DNA of 64,000 bases from an uncultured Lachnospiraceae bacterium. GTDB taxonomy: Bacteria > Bacillota > Clostridia > Lachnospirales > Lachnospiraceae. The notes under the pieces were generated by a model. The model was not told the DNA's origin. It made no database searches and worked only from the letters and a program-made list of their open reading frames with translations. This document shows, piece by piece, positions 17,357-25,901 of this stretch. Position numbers and translations under genes: made by a program. The stretch's first letter is position 1, and the number at the start of each line of letters is the position of its first letter. The stretch is from positions 61,618-125,617 of the forward strand of contig CAJTKU010000008.1 of the NCBI GenBank assembly GCA_910577015.1, read 5' to 3'.

Positions 17357-17824
17357 ATGATGTCATATGATATACGATGGGCTACTTGTGAAGACTGGCA
17401 GCCGACCATGGATATGGTGTGGAAGACTTTTATGAAGTTTGAAGCCGGTGACTATACAAGAGAGGGAATTGACAATTTTTACGATTTTATTTTCAACGGG
17501 ATGATATATCATCTTTTTTTGGAGGGCAGGTATCCCATGTTCGTGGCTCTGGACGGTGAAAAAATTATAGGGCAGATTTCTTCCAGAAACGGAAACCGGA
17601 TTTCCCTGCTGTTTGTGGATGAAGCATATCACAGACAGGGCATAGGGACGGAGCTGATTCATAGAATGTCAAAGTATTTAAAAGAGGAAAAAAACCAGCG
17701 GTCTGTTTCTGTTATGGCAGCGCCTTATGCGGTGGACTTTTACGGCAGGCTGGGGTTTAATGCTTTATCAGGGGAGGAGGCATTTTCCGGCATCCGTGTG
17801 ACGCCCATGGAAAAGGCCCTGTAA
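17357..17824 (+). CDS. GNAT-family N-acetyltransferase
   Basis: Acetyl-CoA dependent transferase of unknown substrate. 155 residues; the core strand-helix with the acetyl-CoA pyrophosphate loop is SLLFVDEAYHRQGIGTELIHRMSKYL (the R/Q-x-x-G-x-G/A motif is RQGIGT), and the late VDFYGRLGFNALSG strand is the usual GNAT C-terminal element. The start at 17357 has GGGAG 8 bases upstream; a second ATG follows at once. It lies 36 bases before the YesL-like gene. Confidence 0.9.
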   Translation: MMSYDIRWATCEDWQPTMDMVWKTFMKFEAGDYTREGIDNFYDFIFNGMIYHLFLEGRYPMFVALDGEKIIGQISSRNGNRISLLFVDEAYHRQGIGTELIHRMSKYLKEEKNQRSVSVMAAPYAVDFYGRLGFNALSGEEAFSGIRVTPMEKAL

Positions 17825-17860
17825 GGCATACCATAAACTGACAGAATAGAGGAGTTATAC

Positions 17861-18577
17861 ATGGGTAAACTTTTTGACCTTGACAGCCCTGTAATCAGGG
17901 CCCTTAACAGAATTACGGATTTGCTGTGGCTGAATGTTCTGGTGCTGATTTGTTGTATTCCGATTATTACGGCGGGAGCGGCATTTACGGCGGCCCATTA
18001 CGTCTGCCTGAAGATGTGCCGTGATGAAGAAAATTATATTGCAAGAGAGTTTTTCAAATCTTTTAAATTAAATTTCAGACAGTCCACTGTCATCTGGCTT
18101 CTGATTCTTTTGGTTTCTTTTATTTTAGGAGCGGATTATTACATTATCACGCATGTGGATTTGAATATTCCCCAAATATTGCAGTGGGTTATGGTAGCGG
18201 CAGGCGTTTTGTTTCTGTTAATGGCGTTGTGGGCCTTTCCTGTGCAGTCGCGGTTTGATAATAAGGTGTTCAGGACGATGAAGAATGCCCTGTCCCTGAG
18301 TATAGCACAGCTTCCCAGAACGTTTTTGATGATTATTCTGTATCTGCTTCCTGTTGTCTGTCTGCTGATTTATAGAATTATGCCGTTGTTTTTCCTGTTT
18401 GGATTTTCGGCTCCGATATTTTTCAGCGCAAAGCTGTACAATAAGATGTTTAAGAAATTAGAAGACAGAATTTTGGAAAATAATGCGGCAGCGGAAGTAA
18501 TAGAAGAAAGTGATGAAACGGAAAAGATATTCAGCGATAAACCTTTGATTGGGGAAAATGCAGAGAAAGAACTATAG
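17861..18577 (+). CDS. YesL-like DUF624 membrane protein
   Basis: A 238-residue membrane protein beginning MGKLFDLDSPVIRALNRITDL, a hallmark of DUF624/YesL, followed by five helices (about 22-45, 72-95, 105-130, 150-170, 172-195) and an acidic cytosolic tail. Family members are often encoded with sugar ABC transporters or glycoside hydrolases in Bacillota, but their role is unknown. GAGGAG lies 8 bases before the start. The nearest relevant gene is the MsmX-type ATPase about 1.8 kb downstream. Confidence 0.9.
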   Translation: MGKLFDLDSPVIRALNRITDLLWLNVLVLICCIPIITAGAAFTAAHYVCLKMCRDEENYIAREFFKSFKLNFRQSTVIWLLILLVSFILGADYYIITHVDLNIPQILQWVMVAAGVLFLLMALWAFPVQSRFDNKVFRTMKNALSLSIAQLPRTFLMIILYLLPVVCLLIYRIMPLFFLFGFSAPIFFSAKLYNKMFKKLEDRILENNAAAEVIEESDETEKIFSDKPLIGENAEKEL

Positions 18578-18609
18578 GTGCATGTTCATTACATGCAAAT
18601 GGGGGAATA

Positions 18610-20091
18610 ATGAAGACAAAGCGTTTAAATGATAATTTAAAACCGTGGTTTTTATCAATTGTCATATTACTGCTGGTGATTATTGTATTATTTATGCACT
18701 TTTTTGTGACGAGCAGGCAAAAGGAGCAGACGGAGGTACAGGATAAAATCATAACAGTGGTTCAGGGATATGCGGCTGACGTGGCACAAAGACTGAACGG
18801 CATACAAAAAAGCGTGGAAGCGATTTCTTCTTACATGGAAAAGGTTCCGGAAAACCAGATTGATAAAAATGCAGTGATTGCTTCTATCTGTGAAAATCTT
18901 GGTGTTTACGACGCTGTAATATGTGATACTGACGGGAATGGAATAAACAGAAACGGTATATCGGTCGATTTGAGCGGCACGGATTATTTTGTTAAGGCAT
19001 TTTCAGAAGAAAATAAGGTTTTTTATGTGCAGGATGACGGTTTGAACAATAAAAGCGCCATTGTAATTGTGAGTCCTGTTGTGGTGGCGAATCATGTAGA
19101 GAAATATATTCTTTGCTTTTACGATACTGCAAATTTTGAAACGCTGGTCAAAAAGGTAGATTTTAGTTCCATGACTTATTATATGCTGCTGGATACTTCG
19201 GGACAGGTGGTGGCGGCTGCCGGAAACACGGATAGTATTTTGTGCCAGTATTCTTCAGATTATTTTACCTTTTTGAAAGAGGCAGGGGACAATAAACGTG
19301 ACGCGGAGAGAATGTATACGCGGATGCAGAACGGCAATTCGGATATGGGCTGTTTTGAGGGGCGGATGGAGCAAAAATGCATTGTTTATGTTCCGGTAGG
19401 AATCGGAAGGTTTTATTTGCTGGCAGGTATTCCCCAGAACTATGTTGATAAGGAAGTGAAGAGGGAGTGGTCGTCCAGCGGTTCCATGATGTGGCGCTGC
19501 GGCATTGCGTTCCTGATATTTGTAGCCATATTGATTATCATGAATGCCATGGATAAAAAGAAAGAAAAAGAAAAAAGCAGGCAGCTTGCCAACAAGGCGG
19601 ATACCGATTTGCTGACCGATTTATATAATAAAGTGGCTACCGAGAGAAAAATCAAGGAGTATATTGCAGAGCATCCCGATGAATTGGGATTGATGTTTGT
19701 GCTGGACATAGATAACTTCAAGAAAATTAATGATACCATGGGCCATGCATTCGGGGATGAAGTGCTTCGCACCCTTGGCATCAGGATTAAGGCTGAGTTC
19801 AGAAGCAGTGACATAGTGGGACGTACCGGCGGCGATGAGTTTACCATTTTTCTGCGCAATATGAAAGGAGACGCCATCATTAAGTCGGAAGCCCAGCGTG
19901 TGGAGCGTTTCTTTAAGAATTTTCAGGCCGGAGAATACGTGAAGTATTCTGCTACCGCCAGCATCGGCGCAGCAGTTTATCCAACGGATGGAAAGAATTT
20001 TGAAGCATTGTACAAGGCGGCTGACCAGGCCTTGTATGTTGCAAAGAAACGCGGCAAAAACCAGTTGGCATTTTATGGAGAAGAATCATAA
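18610..20091 (+). CDS. membrane sensor diguanylate cyclase (Cache-type sensor + GGDEF)
   Basis: Makes cyclic di-GMP from two GTP in response to an outside signal. 493 residues: helix 1 (about 16-37), an extracellular region of about 255 residues with a dCache-like pattern (DAVICDTDGNGINRNG, DLSGTDYFVKAF), helix 2 (about 297-318), and a GGDEF domain. The active-site loop is RTGGDEF (about residue 406). The feedback-inhibition I-site RSSD sits 5 residues before it, so product inhibition is expected. The DNFKKINDTMGHAFGDEVL block binds metal and GTP. It is read 32 bases after YesL, possibly in one transcript. Confidence 0.94.
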   Translation: MKTKRLNDNLKPWFLSIVILLLVIIVLFMHFFVTSRQKEQTEVQDKIITVVQGYAADVAQRLNGIQKSVEAISSYMEKVPENQIDKNAVIASICENLGVYDAVICDTDGNGINRNGISVDLSGTDYFVKAFSEENKVFYVQDDGLNNKSAIVIVSPVVVANHVEKYILCFYDTANFETLVKKVDFSSMTYYMLLDTSGQVVAAAGNTDSILCQYSSDYFTFLKEAGDNKRDAERMYTRMQNGNSDMGCFEGRMEQKCIVYVPVGIGRFYLLAGIPQNYVDKEVKREWSSSGSMMWRCGIAFLIFVAILIIMNAMDKKKEKEKSRQLANKADTDLLTDLYNKVATERKIKEYIAEHPDELGLMFVLDIDNFKKINDTMGHAFGDEVLRTLGIRIKAEFRSSDIVGRTGGDEFTIFLRNMKGDAIIKSEAQRVERFFKNFQAGEYVKYSATASIGAAVYPTDGKNFEALYKAADQALYVAKKRGKNQLAFYGEES

Positions 20092-20342
20092 AAAAGTAAG
20101 GAATGCCATATTCCGGGCAGCGTTTATGTAGTACCTTTGTTCAATATGCACATGATGAGAAACTATTTTTGGTCAACTTGTCGGAAATAGGCCAAAAGTA
20201 ACTGTAAACTAAGCAAATATTACAATCTAAGCAAAAAACTTTGTGTATTTATGTTATAGCGGTATCAGGAATTTTTCGCTATACTTAATGCAGATGAAAT
20301 GGTACGTAAGTGCCTTTTATAGTAAAGAAAGGAGTCATAACA

Positions 20343-21455
20343 ATGGCAAGTTTATCTTTAAAAAATATCTGCAAAGTGTATCCCAACGGGTTTGAGGCAG
20401 TAAAAGACTTCAACCTTGAAATCGCAGACCAGGAATTTATTATTTTCGTAGGTCCTTCCGGATGTGGTAAATCTACCACCCTTCGTATGATTGCAGGTCT
20501 GGAAGACATTTCCTCCGGTGAATTGAAAATCGGTGACAGAGTGGTAAATGACGTAGAGCCTAAGGACAGAGATATTGCAATGGTATTCCAGAACTACGCT
20601 CTGTATCCTCATATGTCAGTTTATGACAACATGGCTTTTGGTCTTAAGTTAAGAAAAGTACCGAAGGATGAAATCGATAAGATGGTAAAGGACGCAGCTA
20701 AGATTCTTGACCTGACCCCCCTTCTTGACAGAAAGCCGAAGGCTCTTTCCGGTGGACAGAGACAGCGTGTTGCCATGGGACGTGCGATTGTTCGTAATCC
20801 TAAGGTATTCCTGATGGATGAGCCTCTTTCCAACCTGGATGCAAAATTGCGTGTACAGATGCGTATCGAGATTGCAAAACTGCATCAGAGATTAGGCACC
20901 ACCATTATTTACGTTACACATGACCAGACAGAGGCTATGACCTTGGGTACCAGAATCGTTGTTATGAAAGACGGCGTTATCCAGCAGGTTGATACCCCTC
21001 AGAATCTGTATGAGAAACCGGGCAACCTGTTTGTAGCAGGTTTCATGGGTTCCCCTCAGATGAACTTCCTGGATGCAACTGTTGAAGTGGCTGGCGATGT
21101 TGCAAACCTGAAGATTGCAGGACACAGCATTCCGCTTCCTCCTTCCAAATCCAAGAAGTTGATTGACGGCGGTTATGACGGAAAGGTTGTTACCTTTGGT
21201 ATCCGTCCTGAGGATGTTTATGATTCCCAGATGTATATCGAGGCTTCTCCCAGCAGCGTATTTGAATCTACCGTTAAGGTTTACGAATTGCTTGGCGCAG
21301 AAGTGTACTTATACTTTGACCTTGAGGAGTTCCCTTTGACAGCAAGAGTGGATTCCCGTACCACAGCAAGACCTGGCGACACCATCAAGTTTGCTCTGGA
21401 CGTAGAAAAGATTCATGTATTCGACAAAGAGACCGAGCAGGTTATTACAAACTAG
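20343..21455 (+). CDS. MsmX/UgpC-type multi-sugar ABC transporter ATPase
   Basis: Energises several sugar ABC importers at the inner membrane face; in Bacillota one such ATPase often serves many transporters. 370 residues from the ATG at 20343 (AAAGGAG upstream). Walker A is GPSGCGKST (about 37), the signature is LSGGQRQRVAMGRA (about 134), Walker B is VFLMDEPLSNLD, and the H-loop follows in YVTHDQTEAMTLG. The C-terminal ~130 residues form the MalK-type OB regulatory region (FGIRPEDVYDS). No permease or binding protein is encoded nearby, which fits a stand-alone shared ATPase. Codon use looks more selected for high expression than in neighbours. Confidence 0.93.
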   Translation: MASLSLKNICKVYPNGFEAVKDFNLEIADQEFIIFVGPSGCGKSTTLRMIAGLEDISSGELKIGDRVVNDVEPKDRDIAMVFQNYALYPHMSVYDNMAFGLKLRKVPKDEIDKMVKDAAKILDLTPLLDRKPKALSGGQRQRVAMGRAIVRNPKVFLMDEPLSNLDAKLRVQMRIEIAKLHQRLGTTIIYVTHDQTEAMTLGTRIVVMKDGVIQQVDTPQNLYEKPGNLFVAGFMGSPQMNFLDATVEVAGDVANLKIAGHSIPLPPSKSKKLIDGGYDGKVVTFGIRPEDVYDSQMYIEASPSSVFESTVKVYELLGAEVYLYFDLEEFPLTARVDSRTTARPGDTIKFALDVEKIHVFDKETEQVITN

Positions 21456-21469
21456 TGATGAGTTAATGG

Positions 21470-21497
21470 GAGGGATGCATATTGCATCCCTCTTTTC
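21470..21497 (+). terminator. intrinsic terminator after the sugar ATPase gene
   Basis: GAGGGATGCA (21470-21479) pairs with TGCATCCCTC (21483-21492), then TTTTCTCTT. Confidence 0.9.
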
Positions 21498-21563
21498 TCT
21501 TGTAAAAAGAAAAGATATGTTTTTAATTAAATTGACTGAAAAGGGATACTGATATGTTAAAAA

Positions 21564-21911
21564 ATACTTGAAGATGTAACTTTTGAGATAAAGAAAGGGA
21601 AAAAGTATTTAATCATTGGGGAAAGCGGAATTGGAAAGTCTACGTTGCTAAAGATTATCATGGGATTTTGCGACTATGCCGGGCAAATTATGGTTAATGG
21701 GGTGGATTTATTGGATATTGACAAAAAAAGCTGGAACGAGATAGTATCCTATGTACCTCAGGATTCTTACATTTTCAAGGATACGATTAGAAATAACATT
21801 GATTTGCAGGGACAGCATAATGATGATGAGATTATGACGGCCTGTGAGAAAACCCGGCTTTTTCACACAAGTGAGGAAACTCCAACTTTTTATTCTTGCG
21901 ATGGCAAATAA
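21564..21911 (+). pseudogene. fragment of an ABC exporter ATPase domain
   Basis: From 21564 the frame reads LEDVTFEIKKGKKYLIIG, then the Walker A sequence GESGIGKSTLLK, then the Q-loop region VSYVPQDSYIFKDTIRNNI. It then loses homology after about 100 residues. The signature motif, Walker B and H-loop are missing, and there is no membrane domain ahead. A stop codon (21558-21560) precedes the fragment, and a start codon at 21554 is out of frame with it by one base. This is a decayed piece of a fused membrane/ATPase exporter, not a working gene. It sits between a terminator and the CdaR-type gene. Confidence 0.75.
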
Positions 21912-21952
21912 AATAAGATATCATAAATACAGGCAGAATGATGGAGGGCAAT

Positions 21953-23044
21953 ATGATATCAAGTCAGATTATTCAAACAAGCATTGAAGAATTAAAAGCA
22001 ATCACAAAAGTCGAGTTTGGCGTTTACGATACGGGTGGAAATCTGGTTGCAGGCACCATGGATATGGAAAAGGTGGATACCGGTCTGGTACTTGGTTTTG
22101 CCAAATCTCCGGCGGACAGTCAGATTATCGGCGCACAACATCTTTTGAAGGTTCTTGATGAAGGAGAAGTTCTCTATATTCTCGTGGCAAGAGGACTTAG
22201 CGATGATGTGTACATGGTGGGCAAGATTGCAGTGTGCCAGCTTCAAAACCTGATAATTGCATACAAAGAAAGATATGACAGAAACAATTTTTTCCAGAAC
22301 CTATTGCTGGATAATCTCTTATTGGTTGATATCTATAACCGGGCGAAAAAGCTGCATATTGAGGTATCTGCTCCAAGGGCGGTTTTTTTGATTGAAACAA
22401 AGCAGGAAAAAGACGGTATTGCCACAGAGCTTTTGAAAGGCATGTTTTCAAGCCAGAGCGGCGACTATATCACGGCTGTGGACGAAAGCAGTATTATTCT
22501 TATCAAATCCCTTGAGGGAGGGTGTACACAGGCCGCATTGGAGCATATAGCCAATACGATTCTGGATATGCTGAACACGGAGGCAATGTTGAGCGCCAAA
22601 GTGGCTTACGGAACAGTGGTGAAAGAACTCAAGGATGTTTCCAAATCGTATAAAGAGGCTAAAATGGCCTTGGATGTGGGTAAAATATTTTATGCGGAAA
22701 AAAGTGTTGCGGCCTACAGTACATTGGGGATTGGCCGGCTTATTTACCAGCTTCCGGTCAACCTGTGCCGCATTTTCATACAGGAAATTTTCGGGGATGA
22801 CATTCCCGAAGAATTGGATGATGAAATGCTGACTACAATAAATAAATTTTTTGAAAATAATCTGAATGTATCGGAAACTTCCAGACAGCTCTTTGTACAC
22901 CGGAATACGCTGGTATACAGAATAGAAAAGCTTCAGAAAAGCACCGGACTGGACATCAGGACTTTTGATGACGCCCTGACTTTTAAAATTGCGTTGATGG
23001 TGGTGAATTATATGAAGTATCTGGATGGAGCGGAACATAGTTAA
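21953..23044 (+). CDS. CdaR/PucR-type transcriptional regulator
   Basis: Probable activator responding to a sugar acid or related metabolite. 363 residues from the ATG at 21953 (GGAGGG just upstream). The N-terminal third resembles the sugar-diacid recognition domain (EELKAITKVEFGVYDTGGNLVAGT, with a following sensor-like region). The middle is the GGDEF-like fold seen in CdaR proteins. The C-terminus has the PucR-type HTH (NLNVSETSRQLFVHRNTLVYRIEKLQ, read in two parts: LNVSETSRQLFVHRNTL and YRIEKLQ). No sugar-acid catabolic genes are adjacent, so the target is unknown. Confidence 0.82.
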   Translation: MISSQIIQTSIEELKAITKVEFGVYDTGGNLVAGTMDMEKVDTGLVLGFAKSPADSQIIGAQHLLKVLDEGEVLYILVARGLSDDVYMVGKIAVCQLQNLIIAYKERYDRNNFFQNLLLDNLLLVDIYNRAKKLHIEVSAPRAVFLIETKQEKDGIATELLKGMFSSQSGDYITAVDESSIILIKSLEGGCTQAALEHIANTILDMLNTEAMLSAKVAYGTVVKELKDVSKSYKEAKMALDVGKIFYAEKSVAAYSTLGIGRLIYQLPVNLCRIFIQEIFGDDIPEELDDEMLTTINKFFENNLNVSETSRQLFVHRNTLVYRIEKLQKSTGLDIRTFDDALTFKIALMVVNYMKYLDGAEHS

Positions 23045-23116
23045 CGGACATGGAATATATATAGGGTTCTCCGAATATAATGGTATAAATCATTTTAGAT
23101 AGCGGGGGACTTTATA

Positions 23117-24553
23117 ATGAAAGCGGACAAGGTTTTTTATGATAAAAAAATTGCGTATCTGGACTACTATGAGAGAGGGGAAAAAATAAAGAACGGCGGT
23201 TTTGTAAAATGGGAGGCAAAAGGAGATACCAGCAGGGTTCAGGTACATATCAGGGGACTTTATGCGACAGACACCTTGCAGGGGGAAATCAGGATTCTTT
23301 CTGCCGGGGAAAGCTATGTGGCAGATAACCTGCTGTTAAATTACGGCACGGGAGACTATGCTTCTATATGGAAAAATGATAATCTTGCAGAAACAGGCAT
23401 TGCCTATGTGGAATGTGATGGAATTATAATCAGGTTATCCGAGAACCGTTACCTGAAAGGCCAGTGGAGGGAAAGTATAAAAAAACCTTTGCCGTCATCG
23501 CAGGAAGAAACGGTTATCTCCCGTGAAGATATTGAGCCGAAGGAAGCGTTTTCAGAGGAAGATGCAGAGACAGCGGTAACGGAAGTGTTGCCAAAGGGGG
23601 GAGCAGACTCAGCGGTAACGGAAGCGTTGCCAAGGGGGGGAGCAGAGACAGCGGTAACGGAAGCAATATCGGAAGAGGAAACGGATACGGCCGACAGGGA
23701 GTCGATTGCCTTAGAAGAAACAAAAACAGTCGTCAGGGAAGTGCTGGAAGAGGGGGAAACGAACCCGGCTTTCAGGGAGGCTTTGGCAGAGGGGGAAACG
23801 AACCCATCCGACAAGGAAGTGTTGGCAGAGAAGGACACAAACCCAGCTGTTAGGGAAGTGTTGGCGGAGAGGGACACAAACCCGGCCGTCGGCGAAGTGT
23901 TGGCGGAGAGGGAAACGAACCCGGCCGTCGGGGAAGCATTTTCCGGGAAAGAAACGGAATCTGCCAGTAAGGAAGATTTCCCAGGGGAAAACGCGGACTC
24001 AGTTGTTATGGGAGTATTGTCAGAAAAACCGGTTTCATCTGCCGATTTGGAAATTTTGCCGGTTGAGGAGGCATTATTTGTGAAAGAAACCGAATCCGTT
24101 ATAGCGAAAGCTTTTCCGGACGAAAAGGAGGAACCCGCTATTGCGGTAACGGCGTCGGCAAAAGCAGTTTCAAAGTCCATGCCCAAAGAGCAGACAATGC
24201 TTTCCAGTGATAAGTGGGAGCAATTAAATAAACAATATCCGAGAATCCATCCTTTTGGCGATGCAAGGGAATATCTGTCCATTACGCCGAGGGACTTTGT
24301 AATCCTGTCAAGGAAGTATCAGAACCTTGTCCAGAACAGTTTTCTTTTGCACGGATATTATAATTACGGGCATGTTATTTTAACCCGATTGAAAGAGCGG
24401 GATGAGGAATGTTTCTATCTGGGTGTTCCGGGCGTATACTTTGACCGGGAAAAACAGGCGGCGCTTATGTTTGGATTTGAGGGATTTGAAGCAGGATGTG
24501 AACAGATATCCGAAGGCGGTTTCGGATATTACATGAAGCGGGTAGAAATATAA
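23117..24553 (+). CDS. DUF6128-like protein with a long repetitive acidic middle
   Basis: I recognise the type but not a function. 478 residues in three parts. The N-terminal ~120 residues form a compact, beta-rich region (YDKKIAYLDYYERGEKIKNGG ... GIAYVECDGIIIRL, given in parts: KIAYLDYYERGEKIKNGG and AYVECDGIIIRL). Residues ~145-300 consist of degenerate 13-19 residue repeats such as EVLAERDTNPAVG. The C-terminal ~120 residues (EQLNKQYPRIHPFGD, PRDFVILSRKYQNLVQNSF, GYYNYGHVILTR) resemble DUF6128 of Lachnospiraceae. There is no signal peptide or membrane helix. The GGGGGA ribosome site precedes the start. The gene converges with the radical SAM gene 23 bases away, with no clear terminator between them. 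Confidence 0.65.
   Translation: MKADKVFYDKKIAYLDYYERGEKIKNGGFVKWEAKGDTSRVQVHIRGLYATDTLQGEIRILSAGESYVADNLLLNYGTGDYASIWKNDNLAETGIAYVECDGIIIRLSENRYLKGQWRESIKKPLPSSQEETVISREDIEPKEAFSEEDAETAVTEVLPKGGADSAVTEALPRGGAETAVTEAISEEETDTADRESIALEETKTVVREVLEEGETNPAFREALAEGETNPSDKEVLAEKDTNPAVREVLAERDTNPAVGEVLAERETNPAVGEAFSGKETESASKEDFPGENADSVVMGVLSEKPVSSADLEILPVEEALFVKETESVIAKAFPDEKEEPAIAVTASAKAVSKSMPKEQTMLSSDKWEQLNKQYPRIHPFGDAREYLSITPRDFVILSRKYQNLVQNSFLLHGYYNYGHVILTRLKERDEECFYLGVPGVYFDREKQAALMFGFEGFEAGCEQISEGGFGYYMKRVEI
23550..23960 (+). repeat. degenerate in-frame tandem repeats in the DUF6128-like gene
   Basis: Units of about 45-57 bases encode variants of EVLAE(R/K)(D/E)TNPAV. Neighbouring units are nearly identical at DNA level (for example GTGTTGGCGGAGAGGGA recurs), while outer ones have drifted. 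All unit lengths are multiples of three. Confidence 0.75.
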
Positions 24554-24576
24554 AATGACGAATGTGTCAAAAATAT

Positions 24577-25464
24577 TCAGACGCCGGTGTAATCGAAAGA
24601 AGGAATAAAGCTTTCCGAAGCGCTTCCGCCTTCCTGATAAAATCCGTTTTCTATACCGAGAGATATACAATAGTCTATCAATGCACAGTATTCTTTGTGG
24701 GATACACGCCTGCTCAGTTCAGGCATATCCGCAAAGATGTGCATGGGAGTGTACTGGTTCATAATGCTTATGTAAATGTTGTGCCGGTAGTTTTCAAAAA
24801 GATACGATACGACTCTTTTGGAATCTGCCAGATGCCCGGGCAGCATAAGGTGGCGTACGATAATGCCGCTTTTCATCAGCCCGGTTCTGCTGTCTATAAC
24901 AGGAGAACCAACCTGCCTGAACATTTCGGCAATTGCAGCGCAGGCTGCGTCAAAGTAATCAGATGCGTTGGAATAACGGGTCGACAGGCGGGAGGAAACA
25001 TATTTAAAATCAGGCAGGTAAATATCTGCCAATCCTTCCATGAGGCGGAGCGTTTCCGCCTTTTCGTAACCGCCGGTATTGTATACAATGGGAATGGAAA
25101 GACCTTCCCTCTTAGCCTGTTTTAAGGCAGAAGCAATTTGTGGGACAAAGTGGGTAGGGGTAACAAGATTGATATTGCATGCCTCTTTTTCTTGAAGTTC
25201 CAAAAAGATTTCCGTAAGACGTCCGGGGGTAATGGCTTTGCCGCAGGCGCCTGTTGCAATAGAGGCATTCTGACAAAAGACGCATTGCAATGGACATCCG
25301 GTAAAAAAGACCGTGCCGGAGCCATTTTTTCCGCAAATACATGGTTCTTCCCACATATGCAGGGAAGCCCTTGCCACCCTGATGACATTTGTCTCCCCGC
25401 AATATCCTTTTTCATTTGCCGCCCTGTCGGCGTCACATTCCCTAGGACATAATCTGCATCCCAT
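24577..25464 (-). CDS. radical SAM protein, PflA-like/PflX (COG1313) type
   Basis: [4Fe-4S]-SAM radical enzyme of unknown target, working in the cytosol. 295 residues with the radical SAM motif C-x3-C-x2-C at Cys57, Cys61 and Cys64 (GCPLQCVFCQN). Ahead of it is a second cysteine group, Cys3, Cys6, Cys10, Cys22 plus Cys42/44, able to hold another cluster or zinc. The NTGGYEKAETL and LPDFKYVSS stretches are shared with the PflX group, which is often annotated as a pyruvate formate-lyase activator-like protein without proof. No glycyl radical enzyme is encoded nearby. The ribosome site GGAAAGGG lies 8 bases before the ATG. The gene lies directly after the SRP RNA on the same strand. Confidence 0.85.
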   Translation of the reverse strand: MGCRLCPRECDADRAANEKGYCGETNVIRVARASLHMWEEPCICGKNGSGTVFFTGCPLQCVFCQNASIATGACGKAITPGRLTEIFLELQEKEACNINLVTPTHFVPQIASALKQAKREGLSIPIVYNTGGYEKAETLRLMEGLADIYLPDFKYVSSRLSTRYSNASDYFDAACAAIAEMFRQVGSPVIDSRTGLMKSGIIVRHLMLPGHLADSKRVVSYLFENYRHNIYISIMNQYTPMHIFADMPELSRRVSHKEYCALIDYCISLGIENGFYQEGGSASESFIPSFDYTGV

Positions 25465-25479
25465 ACAAAAGCCCTTTCC

Positions 25480-25508
25480 AAAAGAAATACCGTATATTTT
25501 CCCTTGGG
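25480..25508 (-). terminator. 3' end of the SRP RNA
   Basis: The closing helix of the rod is followed in RNA sense by ATTTCTTTT (25488 to 25480), a modest U-rich end. Some transcripts may read on into the radical SAM gene. Confidence 0.5.
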
Positions 25509-25698
25509 AAGGCTCTTCTATGCGATACCTTTAAGCCAACTAGGCCAGGCACCCTTGCGGCACATGGACGGTTCTGCTTAGTGCTGCTGTGTTCCCACCC
25601 TGACACGGTTCGCAGATGTCCATTGCGCAAGACCCAAACTTCATCATTGACAAAAAAGGCCAGCCATAGAAGCGCCTGCCCAAAAGTAAATATACGGC
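25482..25698 (-). ncRNA. ffs: signal recognition particle RNA, extended rod form
   Basis: RNA core of the signal recognition particle, which with Ffh targets nascent membrane proteins. The conserved domain IV loop reads GTGTCAGGGTGGGAACACAG followed by CAGCACTAAGC (RNA sense), flanked by pairing arms ATGGAC/GTCCAT and CTTGCG/CGCAAG. Pairing continues outwards well beyond a 4.5S RNA: GCTTCTATG with CATAGAAG, and CCGTATATTT at 25688-25697 with its complement at 25490-25499. The rod is thus about 215 bases. The predicted start point (-10 box at 25705-25710) falls at the base of this rod, leaving no room for the 5' hairpins of an Alu domain. Confidence 0.85.
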
Positions 25699-25704
25699 TT
25701 TTAC

Positions 25705-25733
25705 AGTATAGCGGTTTTGCACTGTGGTGTCAA
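25705..25733 (-). promoter_or_regulatory. promoter of the SRP RNA gene
   Basis: On the minus strand TTGACA (25733-25728), 17-base spacer, TATACT (25710-25705). Confidence 0.88.
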
Positions 25734-25755
25734 CCCTATATTATCTTGCGGTGTT

Positions 25756-25821
25756 ATCCTGTGGGGGCTGCATTTTGCACGGGCGGCATCAGACAGGTGC
25801 AAAATGCAGCCCCCACAGGAT
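25756..25821 (+). repeat. perfect 25-bp inverted repeat (long intergenic hairpin)
   Basis: The arms 25756-25780 and 25797-25821 are exact complements around a 16-base loop. There is no T run. It lies between the divergent promoters of the SRP RNA and the next gene. The inner ATTTTGCAC...GTGCAAAAT part and the following GGCGGCATC resemble the outer arm of the 177-bp element at 48727-48903, so it may be a reduced relative. Confidence 0.8.
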
Positions 25822-25840
25822 ATATAGGGTATGTTTCATA

Positions 25841-25869
25841 TTGTATGAGAATCCTATTTGTGATACAAT
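25841..25869 (+). promoter_or_regulatory. promoter of the 25902 gene
   Basis: TTGTAT (25841-25846), 17-base spacer, TACAAT (25864-25869). Confidence 0.6.
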
Positions 25870-25901
25870 TTTTTAAAAGTATTGCGAAGGAGGATGGTAA
25901 C

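Noticed and set aside
23449..24282. Long open frame on the minus strand (277 residues, Ser/Ala/Thr-rich)
   Set aside because: It is the mirror of the repetitive DUF6128-like gene. Its repeats arise from the plus-strand repeats, and it has no ribosome site or promoter.
24562..25125. Plus-strand open frame of 187 residues
   Set aside because: It is antisense to the radical SAM gene, whose cysteine motifs are clear.
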